DNA of 64,000 nucleotides from positions 4,774,001 through 4,838,000 of the forward strand of contig NZ_JACHIS010000001.1 in assembly GCF_014203365.1 (NCBI RefSeq), read 5' to 3'. The number at the start of each line of letters is the position of its first letter. The stretch's first letter is position 1. Source of the stretch: Actinoalloteichus hymeniacidonis. GTDB taxonomy: Bacteria; Actinomycetota; Actinomycetes; Mycobacteriales; Pseudonocardiaceae. The notes beneath the pieces were generated by a model. The model was not told where the DNA came from. It saw nothing but the letters and a program-made list of their open reading frames with translations, and made no database searches. Shown piece after piece: positions 51,859 to 61,486 of the stretch. A program made the position numbers and the translations under genes.

Positions 51859-53136
51859 TCAGCCCAGTTCCCGTTCGGACTGTTCGAGTGCCTCGGCGAA
51901 CGCCGCATCGGCGTCCTGCGCGCCTTCCTCGACGCGACCCAGTGCCTCCTGGAAACGGCTGCGCACCACGAAGTCCTGGGTGCCTCGGTAGTTCGGCTGC
52001 AGGCTGTCGGCGGAGGCCGCGAAGATCTCGCCGACCGGGGCGTCGTTGAAGTACTCGTTGACGCTGCCGAGCACGTCGGGGTCGTGGTAGACCTCCGGCT
52101 GGCTGGGCAGGATGCCCTTCTCCATGAAGAGCGTCTTCTGCTGCTCCGGCGCGGTCAGCCATTCGGCGACGCGGTAGGCGAGCTCGGTGTTCTCTCCCTG
52201 GGCGGGGATGGTCAGGATCGAACCGCCCCAGTTACCGCCGCCGCCGGGCACGGAGGCCACGTCCCAGACGCCTGCGTTGGCCTCGCCCGCAGCGCTCTCC
52301 ATCTGGGCGAGCATCCAGGCCGGGCAGGTCATGGTCGCGAAGCCGCCCTGAGCCAATGCGACGTTCCATTCCTGGGTGAACGGCTTGATCTGCGCGGTCT
52401 GGCCGTCCTCCGCCATCCCACCCGCGAGCTCGAAGGCATCGCTGATGACCGGGTTCTCGTCGGCGATGTAGCTGTCGTCGGCAGCGGCGAAGTAGCCCTC
52501 GGGCGACTGGTTGATGATGGCGCCGTAGATGTTCTCGGCCGAGTCCGCGAAGGCCACCTCGGGTGTCTCGGCGGTGAAGTCGTCGGCGACCTGCGCGTAC
52601 TCGTCCCAGGTCGGCCAGAGTGCGGAGACCTCGTCCCGGTCGGTCGGCAGCCCGGCCGCCTCGAACAGGTCGGTGCGGTAACACATCGCCAGCGGTCCGG
52701 CGTCCGTGCCGAGTCCCAGGACGAAGTCGCCGTCGCCTGCGACGCCCTGCTCCCACTTCCACTCCGCCCAGCGGTCCTTGATGTCGGCGGCGCCCATGGT
52801 GGACAGATCGAGGAAGAGCTCGTTGGACTCGCGGTACTGCGGAATCCAGCCCTCCTCGATGGCCACGATGTCGGCAGCGCCGCGCCCGCCCGCGAGCTGG
52901 GTCTGCAACTGCTGGTGGTGAGCGTCGAACTCGGACAGCCTGGTCTCGAGGGTGATCCCGGGGAACTCCTCGGCGAAGTCGTCCTGGAGCACGTCGTAGC
53001 CGAAGTCGCCGAAGGTCGCCACGACGATGGTGTTCTCATCGCCTGCGGCCTGGCCACCACCGCAGCCCGCGAGCAGGGTTGCCGCCGCAGCGCCGAGCGC
53101 CGTGACCGCGACCCGTCCTGGCCGAATGCCTCTCAT
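51859..53136 (-). CDS. Extracellular sugar-binding lipoprotein (CebE-like)
   Basis: 425-aa solute-binding protein of family 1. Lipobox LLAGCGGG (Cys25) after a short signal peptide means it is lipid-anchored to the outer face of the membrane. The body has the usual EEFPGITLETRLSEFDAHHQQLQTQLAGG start and SBP-type pattern through to the end. It captures the sugar for the two permeases downstream. Transcription starts from a TTGACA promoter overlapping a perfect 16-bp palindrome, so it is the first gene of the operon. Confidence 0.94.
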   Translation of the reverse strand: MRGIRPGRVAVTALGAAAATLLAGCGGGQAAGDENTIVVATFGDFGYDVLQDDFAEEFPGITLETRLSEFDAHHQQLQTQLAGGRGAADIVAIEEGWIPQYRESNELFLDLSTMGAADIKDRWAEWKWEQGVAGDGDFVLGLGTDAGPLAMCYRTDLFEAAGLPTDRDEVSALWPTWDEYAQVADDFTAETPEVAFADSAENIYGAIINQSPEGYFAAADDSYIADENPVISDAFELAGGMAEDGQTAQIKPFTQEWNVALAQGGFATMTCPAWMLAQMESAAGEANAGVWDVASVPGGGGNWGGSILTIPAQGENTELAYRVAEWLTAPEQQKTLFMEKGILPSQPEVYHDPDVLGSVNEYFNDAPVGEIFAASADSLQPNYRGTQDFVVRSRFQEALGRVEEGAQDADAAFAEALEQSERELG

Positions 53137-53173
53137 GACGTCCTCCTTGACGTGCCGAACCGCTCACCCCTGG

Positions 53174-53189
53174 GTGAGAGCGCTCTCAC
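53174..53189. promoter_or_regulatory. CebR/LacI-type operator
   Basis: Perfect 16-bp palindrome GTGAGAGC-GCTCTCAC, close to the LacI-family CebR type (TGGGAGCGCTCCCA). It overlaps the -10 and start region of the operon promoter, 38 bp before the binding-protein start. Confidence 0.75.
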
Positions 53190-53216
53190 AGTCATGCATG
53201 CGGAGGTCGCTGTCAA
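53188..53216 (-). promoter_or_regulatory. Promoter of the cellobiose-type operon
   Basis: Minus-strand -35 TTGACA (53211-53216), 17-bp spacer, -10 GACTGT (53188-53193). The -10 touches the palindromic operator, so repressor binding would block initiation. Confidence 0.55.
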
Positions 53217-53322
53217 GAGTCGATCAGCTCGTCGAACTCGATCCGTGACCTTTCGACGCCCCAGCGCCACCGTGCGGACGCTCACTCCGCTGTGGACGGC
53301 CAACACCGGGCGCCCAGCCGGG

Positions 53323-54033
53323 TCACAACTCGGTCAGCAACCGCCGCATCGTCTCGATCTCATCCACCTGGGTGACCAGTACGTCCTGTGCCATCGCCAC
53401 GACCTGCACGTCGGCGCCATCGGAGAGGACCTCCTCGGCCATCGTCACCGCGCCCTCGTGGTGCACGATCATCAGTTCGAGGAACATCCGATCGAAGTCG
53501 ACACCGGCCAGTTCGGCCAGTTCGGCGAGCTGTTCCTCGGTCGCCATCCCCGGCATGTCGGCGTGATCGGCAGGACCGGCATCGGCATCCTCGCCGTGTC
53601 CGGCATGCCCATGGCCGTGCTCGCTCTCCGTAGCCTCGGCGTCGTGCAGATCCAGCCAGCCCTCGAGTGCGCCGATCTCGGCACCCTGGGCATCGGAGAT
53701 CCGATCCGCGAGACTGGTCAGCTCTCGATGGTCCGACCGGTCGGGCACCAGCTCGGTGAGCACTCCGGCCTGCTCATGATGCGGAATCATCATCTCGACG
53801 AACATGGTGTCGGCCGCGTTCGCGACCGGTTGGCGATCGCCTGCGGCCAGCTCGGATTCGGTCGCATCCCTGGGCTCGTCCCCCGGTGCCCCGGGCATGA
53901 TCACCGGAGCGCCGTCATTGCTGCCCGCCGCCTGATCCGTAGCCGATTCCCCGGTCGAGCCGCCCGTACAGCCTGCGAGCCCGAGGAACAACAGACCCAC
54001 GACCGGCCATCGTGCCACGTATGAAAGACGCAC
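53323..54033 (-). CDS. DUF305 lipoprotein
   Basis: 236 aa from GTG 54031-54033. Lipobox LAGCTG (Cys22). DUF305 ferritin-like domain (about 70-236) with paired His motifs IPHHEQAGVL and IVHHEGAVTMAEE, plus a His/Gly/Asp-rich loop (HGHGHAGHGED). Likely binds metal outside the membrane; family inference only. It is divergent from a secreted LVIVD-repeat protein, 129 bp between starts; the two may share control. A related gene lies at 13041-13835. Confidence 0.9.
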   Translation of the reverse strand: MRLSYVARWPVVGLLFLGLAGCTGGSTGESATDQAAGSNDGAPVIMPGAPGDEPRDATESELAAGDRQPVANAADTMFVEMMIPHHEQAGVLTELVPDRSDHRELTSLADRISDAQGAEIGALEGWLDLHDAEATESEHGHGHAGHGEDADAGPADHADMPGMATEEQLAELAELAGVDFDRMFLELMIVHHEGAVTMAEEVLSDGADVQVVAMAQDVLVTQVDEIETMRRLLTEL

Positions 54034-54084
54034 TGCCCACCTCTTCGACCGCGTTCCGCTACCTGAACGAGTTTCGGTTATCCC

Positions 54085-54112
54085 TTGCCACCGATCCCCT
54101 GCGAGCCATACT
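54085..54112 (+). promoter_or_regulatory. Promoter of the LVIVD gene
   Basis: -35 TTGCCA (54085-54090), 16-bp spacer, -10 CATACT (54107-54112), about 50 bp before the start ATG. Confidence 0.4.
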
Positions 54113-54162
54113 GCAAAGACCCATGTTTTCTGCCGGCCACGAGCAGCACAAGTGAGGGGTCC

Positions 54163-55647
54163 ATGGTGAGAGCCGTTCTTCGAAGAAGCCCCAATCGCCG
54201 AAGGGTGGGTGCAGCAGCGTTCTCCGCCGCCGCCACGCTCCTCGCCGCGACCGTCCTAGTGGTGCCCGGCGCCGCTGCGGCGTCCACCGAGGACTCCCCA
54301 CCGGAGGAGCTCTCGACCCCTGCGGTGGTCGAGCAGCTTCCGCAGGACCTGCAGGACACCATCTCGCACAGCGACAACATCCGGCCGTTGGCCACGCTGC
54401 CCAAGCAGCCGCCGTTCGACAACACCGGCTCCTTCGGCACCGACATCGCCTTCCAGGGCAAGTACGCCTACGTCGGCAACTACGACGGATTCGTCGTCTA
54501 CGACATCCGCAACCCCCGCAAGCCCACGGTGGCCAGCCAGGTGATCTGCCCCGGCGGTCAGGGCGACGTCTCGGTGAGCGGTGACCTGCTCTACTTCTCG
54601 GTCGACTATCCCCGCAGCAACAACAGCTGCGACAGCGAACCGAGCACGGCCGCCGACCCCGATGCCTGGGAGGGCATCCGAGTCTTCGACATCAGCGATC
54701 CGACGCGACCCGCCTACGTCACCGACGTGGCCACCGACTGCGGATCGCACACCCACACGCTGGTCCCCGACCACGATGGCGAAGCCGACTACCTCTACAT
54801 CTCGTCGTACTCGCCGTCGGCGAACTTCCCGAACTGCGCACCGCCGCACGACAAGATCTCGATCGTGAAGGTGCCGCTGGCCGACCCGGCCTCGACCGAG
54901 TTGGTCGCGGAGCCGGTGCTCTTCCCCGAGGGTGGCAACCCCGGTCCGCCGGAAGGCGCCAGGGCCACCACCGGCTGCCACGACATCACCGTCTACCCGG
55001 AGAAGGACCTCGCAGCGGGCGCCTGCATGGGTGACGGCATCCTCCTCGACATCACCGACCGGGAGGCCCCGGTGGTCACCGAGCAGGTGCGCGACGACGT
55101 CAACTTCGCGTTCTGGCACTCGGCGACCTTCAACAACGAGGGCACCAAGGTCGTCTTCACCGACGAGCTGGGTGGCGGTGGCGCCGCCACCTGCAACGCC
55201 GAGATCGGCGAGACGCGGGGAGCCAACGGCATCTACGACATCACCGGATCGGACGCCGACCCGTCGTTGGAGTTCCGCAGCTACTTCAAGATCCCCCGGC
55301 ACCAGGGCGACACCGAGAACTGCGTGGCGCACAACGGATCGCTGATCCCCACGCGCAACGGCGACTACATGGTGCAGGCCTGGTACCAGGGCGGCATCTC
55401 CGTGTGGGACTTCACCGACTCGGAGAACCCCGAGGAGATCGGCTACTTCGACCGTGAGGCCTTCGACTCGGAGAACCTGCTGACGGCCGGCTCGTGGTCG
55501 GCCTACTACTACAACGGCTACATCTACTCCAGTGGCATCCAGGAGGGCCTGGACGTGCTGGAGATCAACGACCGCCGGGTGAACGACGCCAAGCGCGTCC
55601 AGTTCGACGAGTTCAACCCGCAGACTCAGCCGAGCTACCAGCGCTGA
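54163..55647 (+). CDS. Secreted LVIVD-repeat beta-propeller protein
   Basis: 494-aa exported protein. Signal peptide about 1-39 ([24 protein letters not shown]...GAAAA); no lipobox. LVIVD repeats form a propeller: VGNYDGFVVYDIRNPRKPTVASQ, GIRVFDISDPTRPAYVTDV, GILLDITDREAPVVTEQ, ISVWDFTDSENPEEIGYF and EGLDVLEINDRRVNDAKR. ATG 54163; a longer upstream frame has no signal peptide. Conserved cysteines (about 8) may form disulfides. Often neighbours DUF305 genes in actinobacteria, as here. Function unknown. Confidence 0.9.
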   Translation: MVRAVLRRSPNRRRVGAAAFSAAATLLAATVLVVPGAAAASTEDSPPEELSTPAVVEQLPQDLQDTISHSDNIRPLATLPKQPPFDNTGSFGTDIAFQGKYAYVGNYDGFVVYDIRNPRKPTVASQVICPGGQGDVSVSGDLLYFSVDYPRSNNSCDSEPSTAADPDAWEGIRVFDISDPTRPAYVTDVATDCGSHTHTLVPDHDGEADYLYISSYSPSANFPNCAPPHDKISIVKVPLADPASTELVAEPVLFPEGGNPGPPEGARATTGCHDITVYPEKDLAAGACMGDGILLDITDREAPVVTEQVRDDVNFAFWHSATFNNEGTKVVFTDELGGGGAATCNAEIGETRGANGIYDITGSDADPSLEFRSYFKIPRHQGDTENCVAHNGSLIPTRNGDYMVQAWYQGGISVWDFTDSENPEEIGYFDREAFDSENLLTAGSWSAYYYNGYIYSSGIQEGLDVLEINDRRVNDAKRVQFDEFNPQTQPSYQR

Positions 55648-55656
55648 TCCTGCCTC

Positions 55657-55696
55657 ACGGCGTGGCATCGATCCTCCGGGATCGGTGCCACGCCGT
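55657..55696. terminator. Terminator between LVIVD and TPR genes
   Basis: Stem of 18 bp (one G-U) from ACGGCGTGGCA (55657) to TGCCACGCCGT (55696), loop TCCG, between the convergent ends of the LVIVD and TPR genes. Confidence 0.75.
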
Positions 55697-55737
55697 TGTC
55701 GTCTGTCGAGACAGGACCCGCCGCTGCGGGAGTCGGG

Positions 55738-57069
55738 TCAGCGGCGACGCGGCCGCAATCCGGTCAACAGGCTGAGGCCCGCACCGAGCACGGTGCACAC
55801 CATGGCCAGGCTCAACGGGGACAACGTGCCCGGACTGATCAGCACGGTGATCGCCCACCAGCCCAGCAGCACCGTTCCGGCGCCCAACGGCACTCCCACC
55901 AACGCGATGCGCCCATCGGGCATCCCACCGCGAGTCGCGGTCAGCCGTGCGCGGGCCGCCACGATCGGCATCGCCAGGAACACGATCAGGCCCACCAACG
56001 CCAGGCCGAGGAATCCGTCCATCCGGTTCGAGTCCGGTGCCGCCTGGATCATCAACGCCAGCACGCCGACGCCCTGCACCAACCAGATGCGTCGTAACAA
56101 GGGCGCCACGCCCACCGGCCGCACCAGTCGCTTGACGCCTTCTGATCCCGGCCCGCCCTGCTCGCCGGTCGCCTTCCCCGCGGCCGCCTTACCCGACGGG
56201 CCCCGCCGACCATCCGATGTCGACGTCTCCGTCGGACCGGCGCTCGTCGCACCGGACCTCGGCTTCGCCGGTTCGTCGTCTCGGCCTGCACCGGCCGAGG
56301 TCGAGCGCCTGCGGATCCGCTGGAACAGGGCGCCGACGCTGGCCCAGCCCGTGTTATTGCCCTCGGTGGTCTGCTCCGCATCGGTGTCCGGGCGTGCGCT
56401 GGGTGCCTCGGAGCGGGTCCCGGCCGACCGGGGCCGAGTCTGCCGCTTCCCGCCGGGCTGCGAGCCTGCTCGACCGTTGGATCCACGCTGTTGCTCGGCG
56501 ATCCGCAGGTTGGCCTCGATGTCGGCCGCCTGTGCCGGGTCCAACGCGAACTCCAGGGCGCGGCGATACGAGGAGGCGGCGCCGGGGCGGTCGCCGCCAC
56601 GCAGTAACGCATCGCCGAGGACCTCGTGCGTGCGCGGCTCGTCCGGGGCCAGTTCGACCGCGCGAAACGCCGAGGTCGCCGCCTGGCCGTACAGGGCGCG
56701 GTCCTCACCCCAGATCAGGGCCTCCGCCAACGCCACATGACACCGCCATTGGCGTGGCTGCCGATGCACGGCCTTGCGAGCCGCCTCGACCGCCTCCCGG
56801 TAACGGCCCAGATCGCACAGTGCCAGCGAGCAGAGCAGGTGCGGCCAGTGATGGGTGGGGTCGACGACGGTGGCCTGCCTGGCGAACTGCTCGGCGTCCC
56901 CGGCATCCCCGGCGTTCAGGCAGGATGCGGCGAGCTGGCACAACGCCGATGCATGGTTGGGCATCCGAGCCACCAACGGCCGCAGCAGCTGGACGGCCTC
57001 GGTATGTCGTCCGGTATCGCTGAGCGCGGCCGCTCGCCGGACGGTCGCATCCGCGTCCACCTCAGACAT
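55738..57069 (-). CDS. TPR-repeat membrane protein
   Basis: 443 aa from ATG 57067-57069 (GTG 57081 also possible). Residues about 8-205 form tandem TPR helices (ALSDTGRHTEAVQLLRPLVA, ALCDLGRYREAVEAARKAVH, VLGDALLRGGDRPGAASSYRRALE). A disordered basic/Gly/Ser linker (about 205-305) follows, then three or four C-terminal membrane helices (about 318-430). TPRs are cytoplasmic protein-binding scaffolds; here they are tethered to the membrane. The partner is unknown. It lies alone, convergent to the LVIVD gene. Confidence 0.85.
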   Translation of the reverse strand: MSEVDADATVRRAAALSDTGRHTEAVQLLRPLVARMPNHASALCQLAASCLNAGDAGDAEQFARQATVVDPTHHWPHLLCSLALCDLGRYREAVEAARKAVHRQPRQWRCHVALAEALIWGEDRALYGQAATSAFRAVELAPDEPRTHEVLGDALLRGGDRPGAASSYRRALEFALDPAQAADIEANLRIAEQQRGSNGRAGSQPGGKRQTRPRSAGTRSEAPSARPDTDAEQTTEGNNTGWASVGALFQRIRRRSTSAGAGRDDEPAKPRSGATSAGPTETSTSDGRRGPSGKAAAGKATGEQGGPGSEGVKRLVRPVGVAPLLRRIWLVQGVGVLALMIQAAPDSNRMDGFLGLALVGLIVFLAMPIVAARARLTATRGGMPDGRIALVGVPLGAGTVLLGWWAITVLISPGTLSPLSLAMVCTVLGAGLSLLTGLRPRRR

Positions 57070-57304
57070 CTCTCTCGCCACCCATTAACCGGACTCGCCT
57101 GATGGTCACACCCCGTTATTACCACGTCACAGCGAACGGCGAGCGGGGCGGATCGCCTCGGCCGAATCCGCTTGCCACCCATCCAGCTCATCCCCAGAAT
57201 CAGCCGATGATCAGTACATCGGCCATGACGCCGTTCGAGCCCGCCGCCGGGCATCGACACTCGCAGGAGGCCCACCGGATCCAGGGTGCCCGGCAGGTGG
57301 ACCG

Positions 57305-57832
57305 ATGACCGCGCCGACCATCCGTCCGATGCGTCCATCCGACGTGCCCGGCTTGGTATCGGCCAGCATCGCCGCAGGCACATTGTTCGCCGAGCACGGG
57401 ATCATCCTCCCGCCGGACGATCCAGCGGCGACCCTCGCCGAGGCCATCGACGTCCTGGTCGCCGAGCCCATCGACAGCGCGTCCGCCGAGCGGCAGCAGG
57501 CTGCCGGGCCGGTCGGTTTCGCCGCGACCACGGTGCTCGACGGGCACTGCCATCTCGAGGAACTGGCGGTGCATCCCGCCTACGGCAGGTTGGGCATCGG
57601 CAGCGCGCTGCTCGCCGCCACCACCGAGCGAGCGGCCCGGCGCGGCTTCACCAGGGTCACCCTCACCACCTTCGCCGACGTGCCGTTCAACGCACCCTGG
57701 TATCGACGGCGAGGCTTCGAGCCGCTACCGGAGCGGGACTGGGGCCCGGAGTTGATCCGTCAACGGGCACGCGAGGTCGAGGCAGGCATCGCCGTGGCGC
57801 CTCGGGTCGTGCTGTTCCACGATCCCGCGTGA
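57305..57832 (+). CDS. GNAT-family N-acetyltransferase
   Basis: 175 aa. Starts APTIRPMRPSDVPGLVSASIAAG; the acetyl-CoA loop is EELAVHPAYGRLGIGSALLAATTERA (about 79-104, with the Q/RxxGxG/A motif as YGRLGIGSAL), and the C-terminal LTTFADVPFNAPWYRRRGFEPL is usual in stand-alone GNATs. The acceptor substrate is not deducible. ATG 57305. It ends 13 bp from the convergent malQ stop. Confidence 0.88.
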   Translation: MTAPTIRPMRPSDVPGLVSASIAAGTLFAEHGIILPPDDPAATLAEAIDVLVAEPIDSASAERQQAAGPVGFAATTVLDGHCHLEELAVHPAYGRLGIGSALLAATTERAARRGFTRVTLTTFADVPFNAPWYRRRGFEPLPERDWGPELIRQRAREVEAGIAVAPRVVLFHDPA

Positions 57833-57845
57833 CCGCGCGTACTCA

Positions 57846-59822
57846 CTACTCGGTGTCCTCCCGACGCAGCAGGGCCGCTGCGGCCGCCACCCGAGGGTCG
57901 GCGAGCAACTCGTCCACGGTCAGCCGAAGCGGCAGCCGCCAGTTCGGATACTGATCGACCGTGCCCGGCAGGTTGGGCTGCCGCTCCTCGCCGATCAGGT
58001 CGTAGGGAGCGGCCAGCAGCAACCGGGATGGCGTCCTGGCGAGCAGGGCGTGCATCGCGAGGATGATCTCCTGCTCGGTCGGCTCGGCCGCGCCGGAGTC
58101 TGCGGTCAGCACTCCCTCCGTCACCAGATGGGCGAGGAACTCGGCACGTTCCGCCGCAGCCCGGCGCCGCTCGACCTCGACGTCCTGGGTCAGCACCCCG
58201 AGTTCGGCGCGGATGCGCACGTGCTCGCCGCGCAGGAAACCGGTGGCCGTCGGCAGATCGTGGGTCGAGACACTGGCGGCGGCGGACTCGCCCCACCGGC
58301 CCGAGGGCAGCAGGGTGCCCGCAGGCAGCTCCGGATCGTCGTCCTCGGCTCGTTGGAACCAGAGCACCGAACAGGACAGGATGTCGCGTTCCTGCAGGGC
58401 CTCGGTGACCCCGTCCGGAACGGTGCCGAGATCCTCCCCGATCACCACGGCGCCCGCCCGCGACGCCTCCAGAACGAGGATCGCCAGGAGTGCCTCGACG
58501 TCGTAGTGGACGTAGGTTCCCCGGTCGGCGGTCTCGCCCGGCGGAACCCACCACAACCGCCACAATCCCAGGACGTGGTCGATGCGGATGCCGTCGGCCT
58601 GCCGCAGGACGGCCCGCAACATATCCCGATAGGGGGCATAACCCTGGGCGGCGAGGCGGTCCGGCCGCCACGGCGGCAACCCCCAGTTCTGGCCCTGCTG
58701 ATTGAAGTCGTCCGGCGGTGCACCCACCGAGACCTCGGTGGCCAGCACATCCTGCAGAGCCCAGGCATCGGCGCCGTTGGGAGTGGCACCGACCGCCAGG
58801 TCCGCGATCACGCCCACGCGCATCCCCGCATCCCGACCGCTGCGGTGTGCGACGTCGAGTTGAGCCGCGCAGCAGGCCTGTAGCCACGCGTGGAAGGCGA
58901 CCCGGTCGGCGAGGTCGCGACGTGCCTGGGTCACCGCGGCCGAATGCGGGTCACGCAGGGCCGCAGGCCACTCCCGCCAATCACCGCCATGTCGCTCGGC
59001 GAGCGCCCCGTAGGTGGCGAAATCGCGCAACGCCGGGTCCTCGGCGAGATCGACCGGTCGGGCGGCGGGCCAGAGCAGTTCCAATGCCGCGTGTTTGGCC
59101 CGCCAGACCTCGTCGTAGTCGATGCGGTCGCCGCCTGCCGGGATCGCCAGCGCGTCGATGCGGGCCCGGGTCGCCTCGTCGACGATTTGATACTCCGGCA
59201 GGTCCTCGATCCGCAGATACAGCGGATTGGCGAACCGCCTGCTCGATGGCGAGTAGGGCGACGACTGGACGGGGTCGGTCAGGGCGACGGCATGCAACGG
59301 ATTGAGCAGGACCACGTCGACGCCGAGTTCGGTTGCGGACCGGCGCAGCAGTTCGCGCAGGTCGCCGTAATCGCCGATGCCCCAGGACTTCGCGGAGTGC
59401 AGGGCGTAGAGCTGGACCATCCACCCCCAGCTCGTCGGCACCCTCGGCGCGCTGCGCGGTGCGACGACCACGGTGGTGAGGTCGTCCCCCGTGCGCAATC
59501 GGTGATAGCCCAGCGGCAGGTCCGTCGGAAGGCGGTCGACGACCGCGTGTGAACCGCCCTCCTCCAGCTCGATCACCGCCGGTCCGGTGAGCGGGGCCGA
59601 CTCGCCCTGGCGCAGCACGATGGTCGCTGGCATCCGGGTGCGGCGTTGGGCCGCGTCGGCGAGCGCGGCCCGCACGGCGACCGGGGTGCTCGCATCGATG
59701 CCGAGTTGGCCGAGCACCGCGATGACGACGTCCTGATCGACCTCGATCCGCTGATGTCGCCAATCCTCGTACCAGGTGGCGACGCCGTGTTCGTCGGCCA
59801 AGGCGGCCAGTTCCTCGTTCAC
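57846..59822 (-). CDS. malQ: 4-alpha-glucanotransferase
   Basis: 658-aa GH77 amylomaltase that transfers alpha-1,4-glucan chains between malto-oligosaccharides. It has an N-terminal GH77 extension and barrel motifs SWGIGDYGDLRELL, SPYSPSSRRFANPLY, nucleophile Asp in GIRIDHVLG, acid Glu in VIGEDLGTVPDGV, and STHDLPTATGFL with the third carboxylate. GTG 59820-59822, with GGTGG upstream, is the chosen start; the frame continues further. The length fits the bacterial type with N-terminal domain. Its place next to GNAT and EamA genes gives no pathway context. Confidence 0.93.
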   Translation of the reverse strand: MNEELAALADEHGVATWYEDWRHQRIEVDQDVVIAVLGQLGIDASTPVAVRAALADAAQRRTRMPATIVLRQGESAPLTGPAVIELEEGGSHAVVDRLPTDLPLGYHRLRTGDDLTTVVVAPRSAPRVPTSWGWMVQLYALHSAKSWGIGDYGDLRELLRRSATELGVDVVLLNPLHAVALTDPVQSSPYSPSSRRFANPLYLRIEDLPEYQIVDEATRARIDALAIPAGGDRIDYDEVWRAKHAALELLWPAARPVDLAEDPALRDFATYGALAERHGGDWREWPAALRDPHSAAVTQARRDLADRVAFHAWLQACCAAQLDVAHRSGRDAGMRVGVIADLAVGATPNGADAWALQDVLATEVSVGAPPDDFNQQGQNWGLPPWRPDRLAAQGYAPYRDMLRAVLRQADGIRIDHVLGLWRLWWVPPGETADRGTYVHYDVEALLAILVLEASRAGAVVIGEDLGTVPDGVTEALQERDILSCSVLWFQRAEDDDPELPAGTLLPSGRWGESAAASVSTHDLPTATGFLRGEHVRIRAELGVLTQDVEVERRRAAAERAEFLAHLVTEGVLTADSGAAEPTEQEIILAMHALLARTPSRLLLAAPYDLIGEERQPNLPGTVDQYPNWRLPLRLTVDELLADPRVAAAAALLRREDTE

Positions 59823-59963
59823 CCGTGTACCACCGTTCCCGATCGGGCTCGATCTCGAGACGACGAGCGACGGCGCGCCGTCCTCGGCTTGATCGTCGCC
59901 CACCGCCACGGAGGCCCACAAGCGGGCAGGCCTAGATCCACTCCATACGATGGAGCCCGGCTG

Positions 59964-60866
59964 TCAACCCGGTCCCGGCTCCGCAGGCGCCCGGGAGAAC
60001 AGGGTCGCGCCCCCGCTCGCCACGATCACCAGCCCGATCGCCAGCACTTCCCGGCCGGTCAACTGTTGGCCGAGCACGATGAATCCGGCCACGGCGGCGA
60101 GCGCGGGACCGAGGCTCATCAGGACGCCGAAGACCCGCGCCGGGATACGCCGCAGGGCCAGCATCTCCACGGAGTAGGGCAGTACCGAGGAGAGCAGGGC
60201 GACCGCGAGTCCGATGCCCAGCGTCGTGGGCGACAGCAATGCCGAGCCCGCCGAGGCGATGCCCAACGGCACCACCAGCACCGACGCGAAGGTCATCGCC
60301 ACCGCGAGGCCCTGGATGCCGGGGAAGCGCCGACCGGTCTGCGCGCTCAGCAGGATGTAGCAGGCCCAGCCGACTCCGGAGCCCAGGGCGAACAGCATGC
60401 CCACCGGGTCGAGTCGGTCGAATCCACCGCTGCTGAGCAGCACGACGCCGACACCCGCCAGCAGTACCCAGGCGACATCGCGCAGTCTGCGGGAGAGCAC
60501 GACGGCCAAGCCCAGCGGACCGAGGAATTCGAGGGTGACGGCGGGACCCAGGGGCATCCGTGCCATCGCCTCGTAGATGCCGACGTTCATCACGGCGAAG
60601 GCCACGCCCAGGCCTGCGGCCGCAGCCAGGTCGGTTCGCGAGCGACCGCGCAGTCTCGGCCGCGCGACGATCAGCAGCACCACCGCCGCCAGGGCGAGTC
60701 GAAGGGTCACCGTGCCGGTCGGTCCGATCTGGACGAACAGCGTGGTGGCCAGCGCCGCGCCGAATTGAAGAGCGGAGCCGCCGGTGAGCACCAGCAGCAG
60801 TGCGGCCGTCCTGCCACCCGCTACCGATGCCGCTTCCGTCGATTCCCCTCGTCCCGATTCGGCCAC
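59964..60866 (-). CDS. EamA/RhtA-type membrane transporter
   Basis: 300-aa DMT-superfamily exporter with ten predicted helices made of two EamA halves (about 20-145 and 155-290). Patterns: GPTGTVTLRLALAAVVLL, LGPAVTLEFLGPLGLAVVLS, and the second half with LSSVLPYSVEMLALRRIPARVFGVLMSLGPALAAVAGFIVLGQQL, typical of RhtA amino-acid/threonine-homoserine exporters. GTG 60864-60866. Specificity is inferred by similarity only. Confidence 0.9.
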   Translation of the reverse strand: MAESGRGESTEAASVAGGRTAALLLVLTGGSALQFGAALATTLFVQIGPTGTVTLRLALAAVVLLIVARPRLRGRSRTDLAAAAGLGVAFAVMNVGIYEAMARMPLGPAVTLEFLGPLGLAVVLSRRLRDVAWVLLAGVGVVLLSSGGFDRLDPVGMLFALGSGVGWACYILLSAQTGRRFPGIQGLAVAMTFASVLVVPLGIASAGSALLSPTTLGIGLAVALLSSVLPYSVEMLALRRIPARVFGVLMSLGPALAAVAGFIVLGQQLTGREVLAIGLVIVASGGATLFSRAPAEPGPG

Positions 60867-61486
60867 GTCAGAACGGTAGACCCCGCTCCGCCGAGCCTGC
60901 TCGCTCGTCAGCGCCGTGCTTCGCGTGCCCGAATCCGCCGTCGGCTGCTGTCCAGGAGCCGCCGCAGCTCACTCGATCAGATGAACTTGCCGATGGGCTG
61001 GCGAAGTCGGGACCATCGAATCGGCCTTTCGCGGACGTCGGGCGGGACGGGTGGCGATCCACCGCGCGGATGGCCGGGACACCGATGCGTCTGAAACTCG
61101 GCGACGCCATCCCCTGTCGGTCCCGGCGATGCCCGGCGCGTCGGCGGCGGCACCCTCGATCGGACACCGGATCGAGCCGGGGATCCCGGCGGCGCTGATC
61201 ATCCCGACACCAAGGACACTACTCACGAGCAACGGCCGCCTGCGGTCAAAATCTCACCAACTCAGCCAAAAACTTACGCTGAGCCAACGGCTGCAACCCG
61301 AGCGAGGCCAAGATCAGCGAAATCGAGTGAGTCGTACATCACAACCGACGCCTAGCGTCGCTGTTCGATGCGTCGACTCAATGAGAAGGTCGACAGCGCC
61401 CCGAGGAACTGTCGTCACAGGATCGGGCTCGCGGAGTCTCCACTCCCGGAGAGTCCACGAAAAGCACAGCAGCGAAGACAGAGCCG
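60867..61486. other. 620-bp gap; no gene seen
   Basis: No frame with recognisable features on either strand. The part 61230-61340 is less G+C-rich than the rest and holds a small hairpin CTCAGC-N11-GCTGAG (61261-61283). A promoter for the 61487 gene is expected here. Confidence 0.4.

Noticed and set aside
60868-61167. Arg/Ser-rich frame on the minus strand
   Set aside because: No start signal and no folded-protein pattern; random for this composition.
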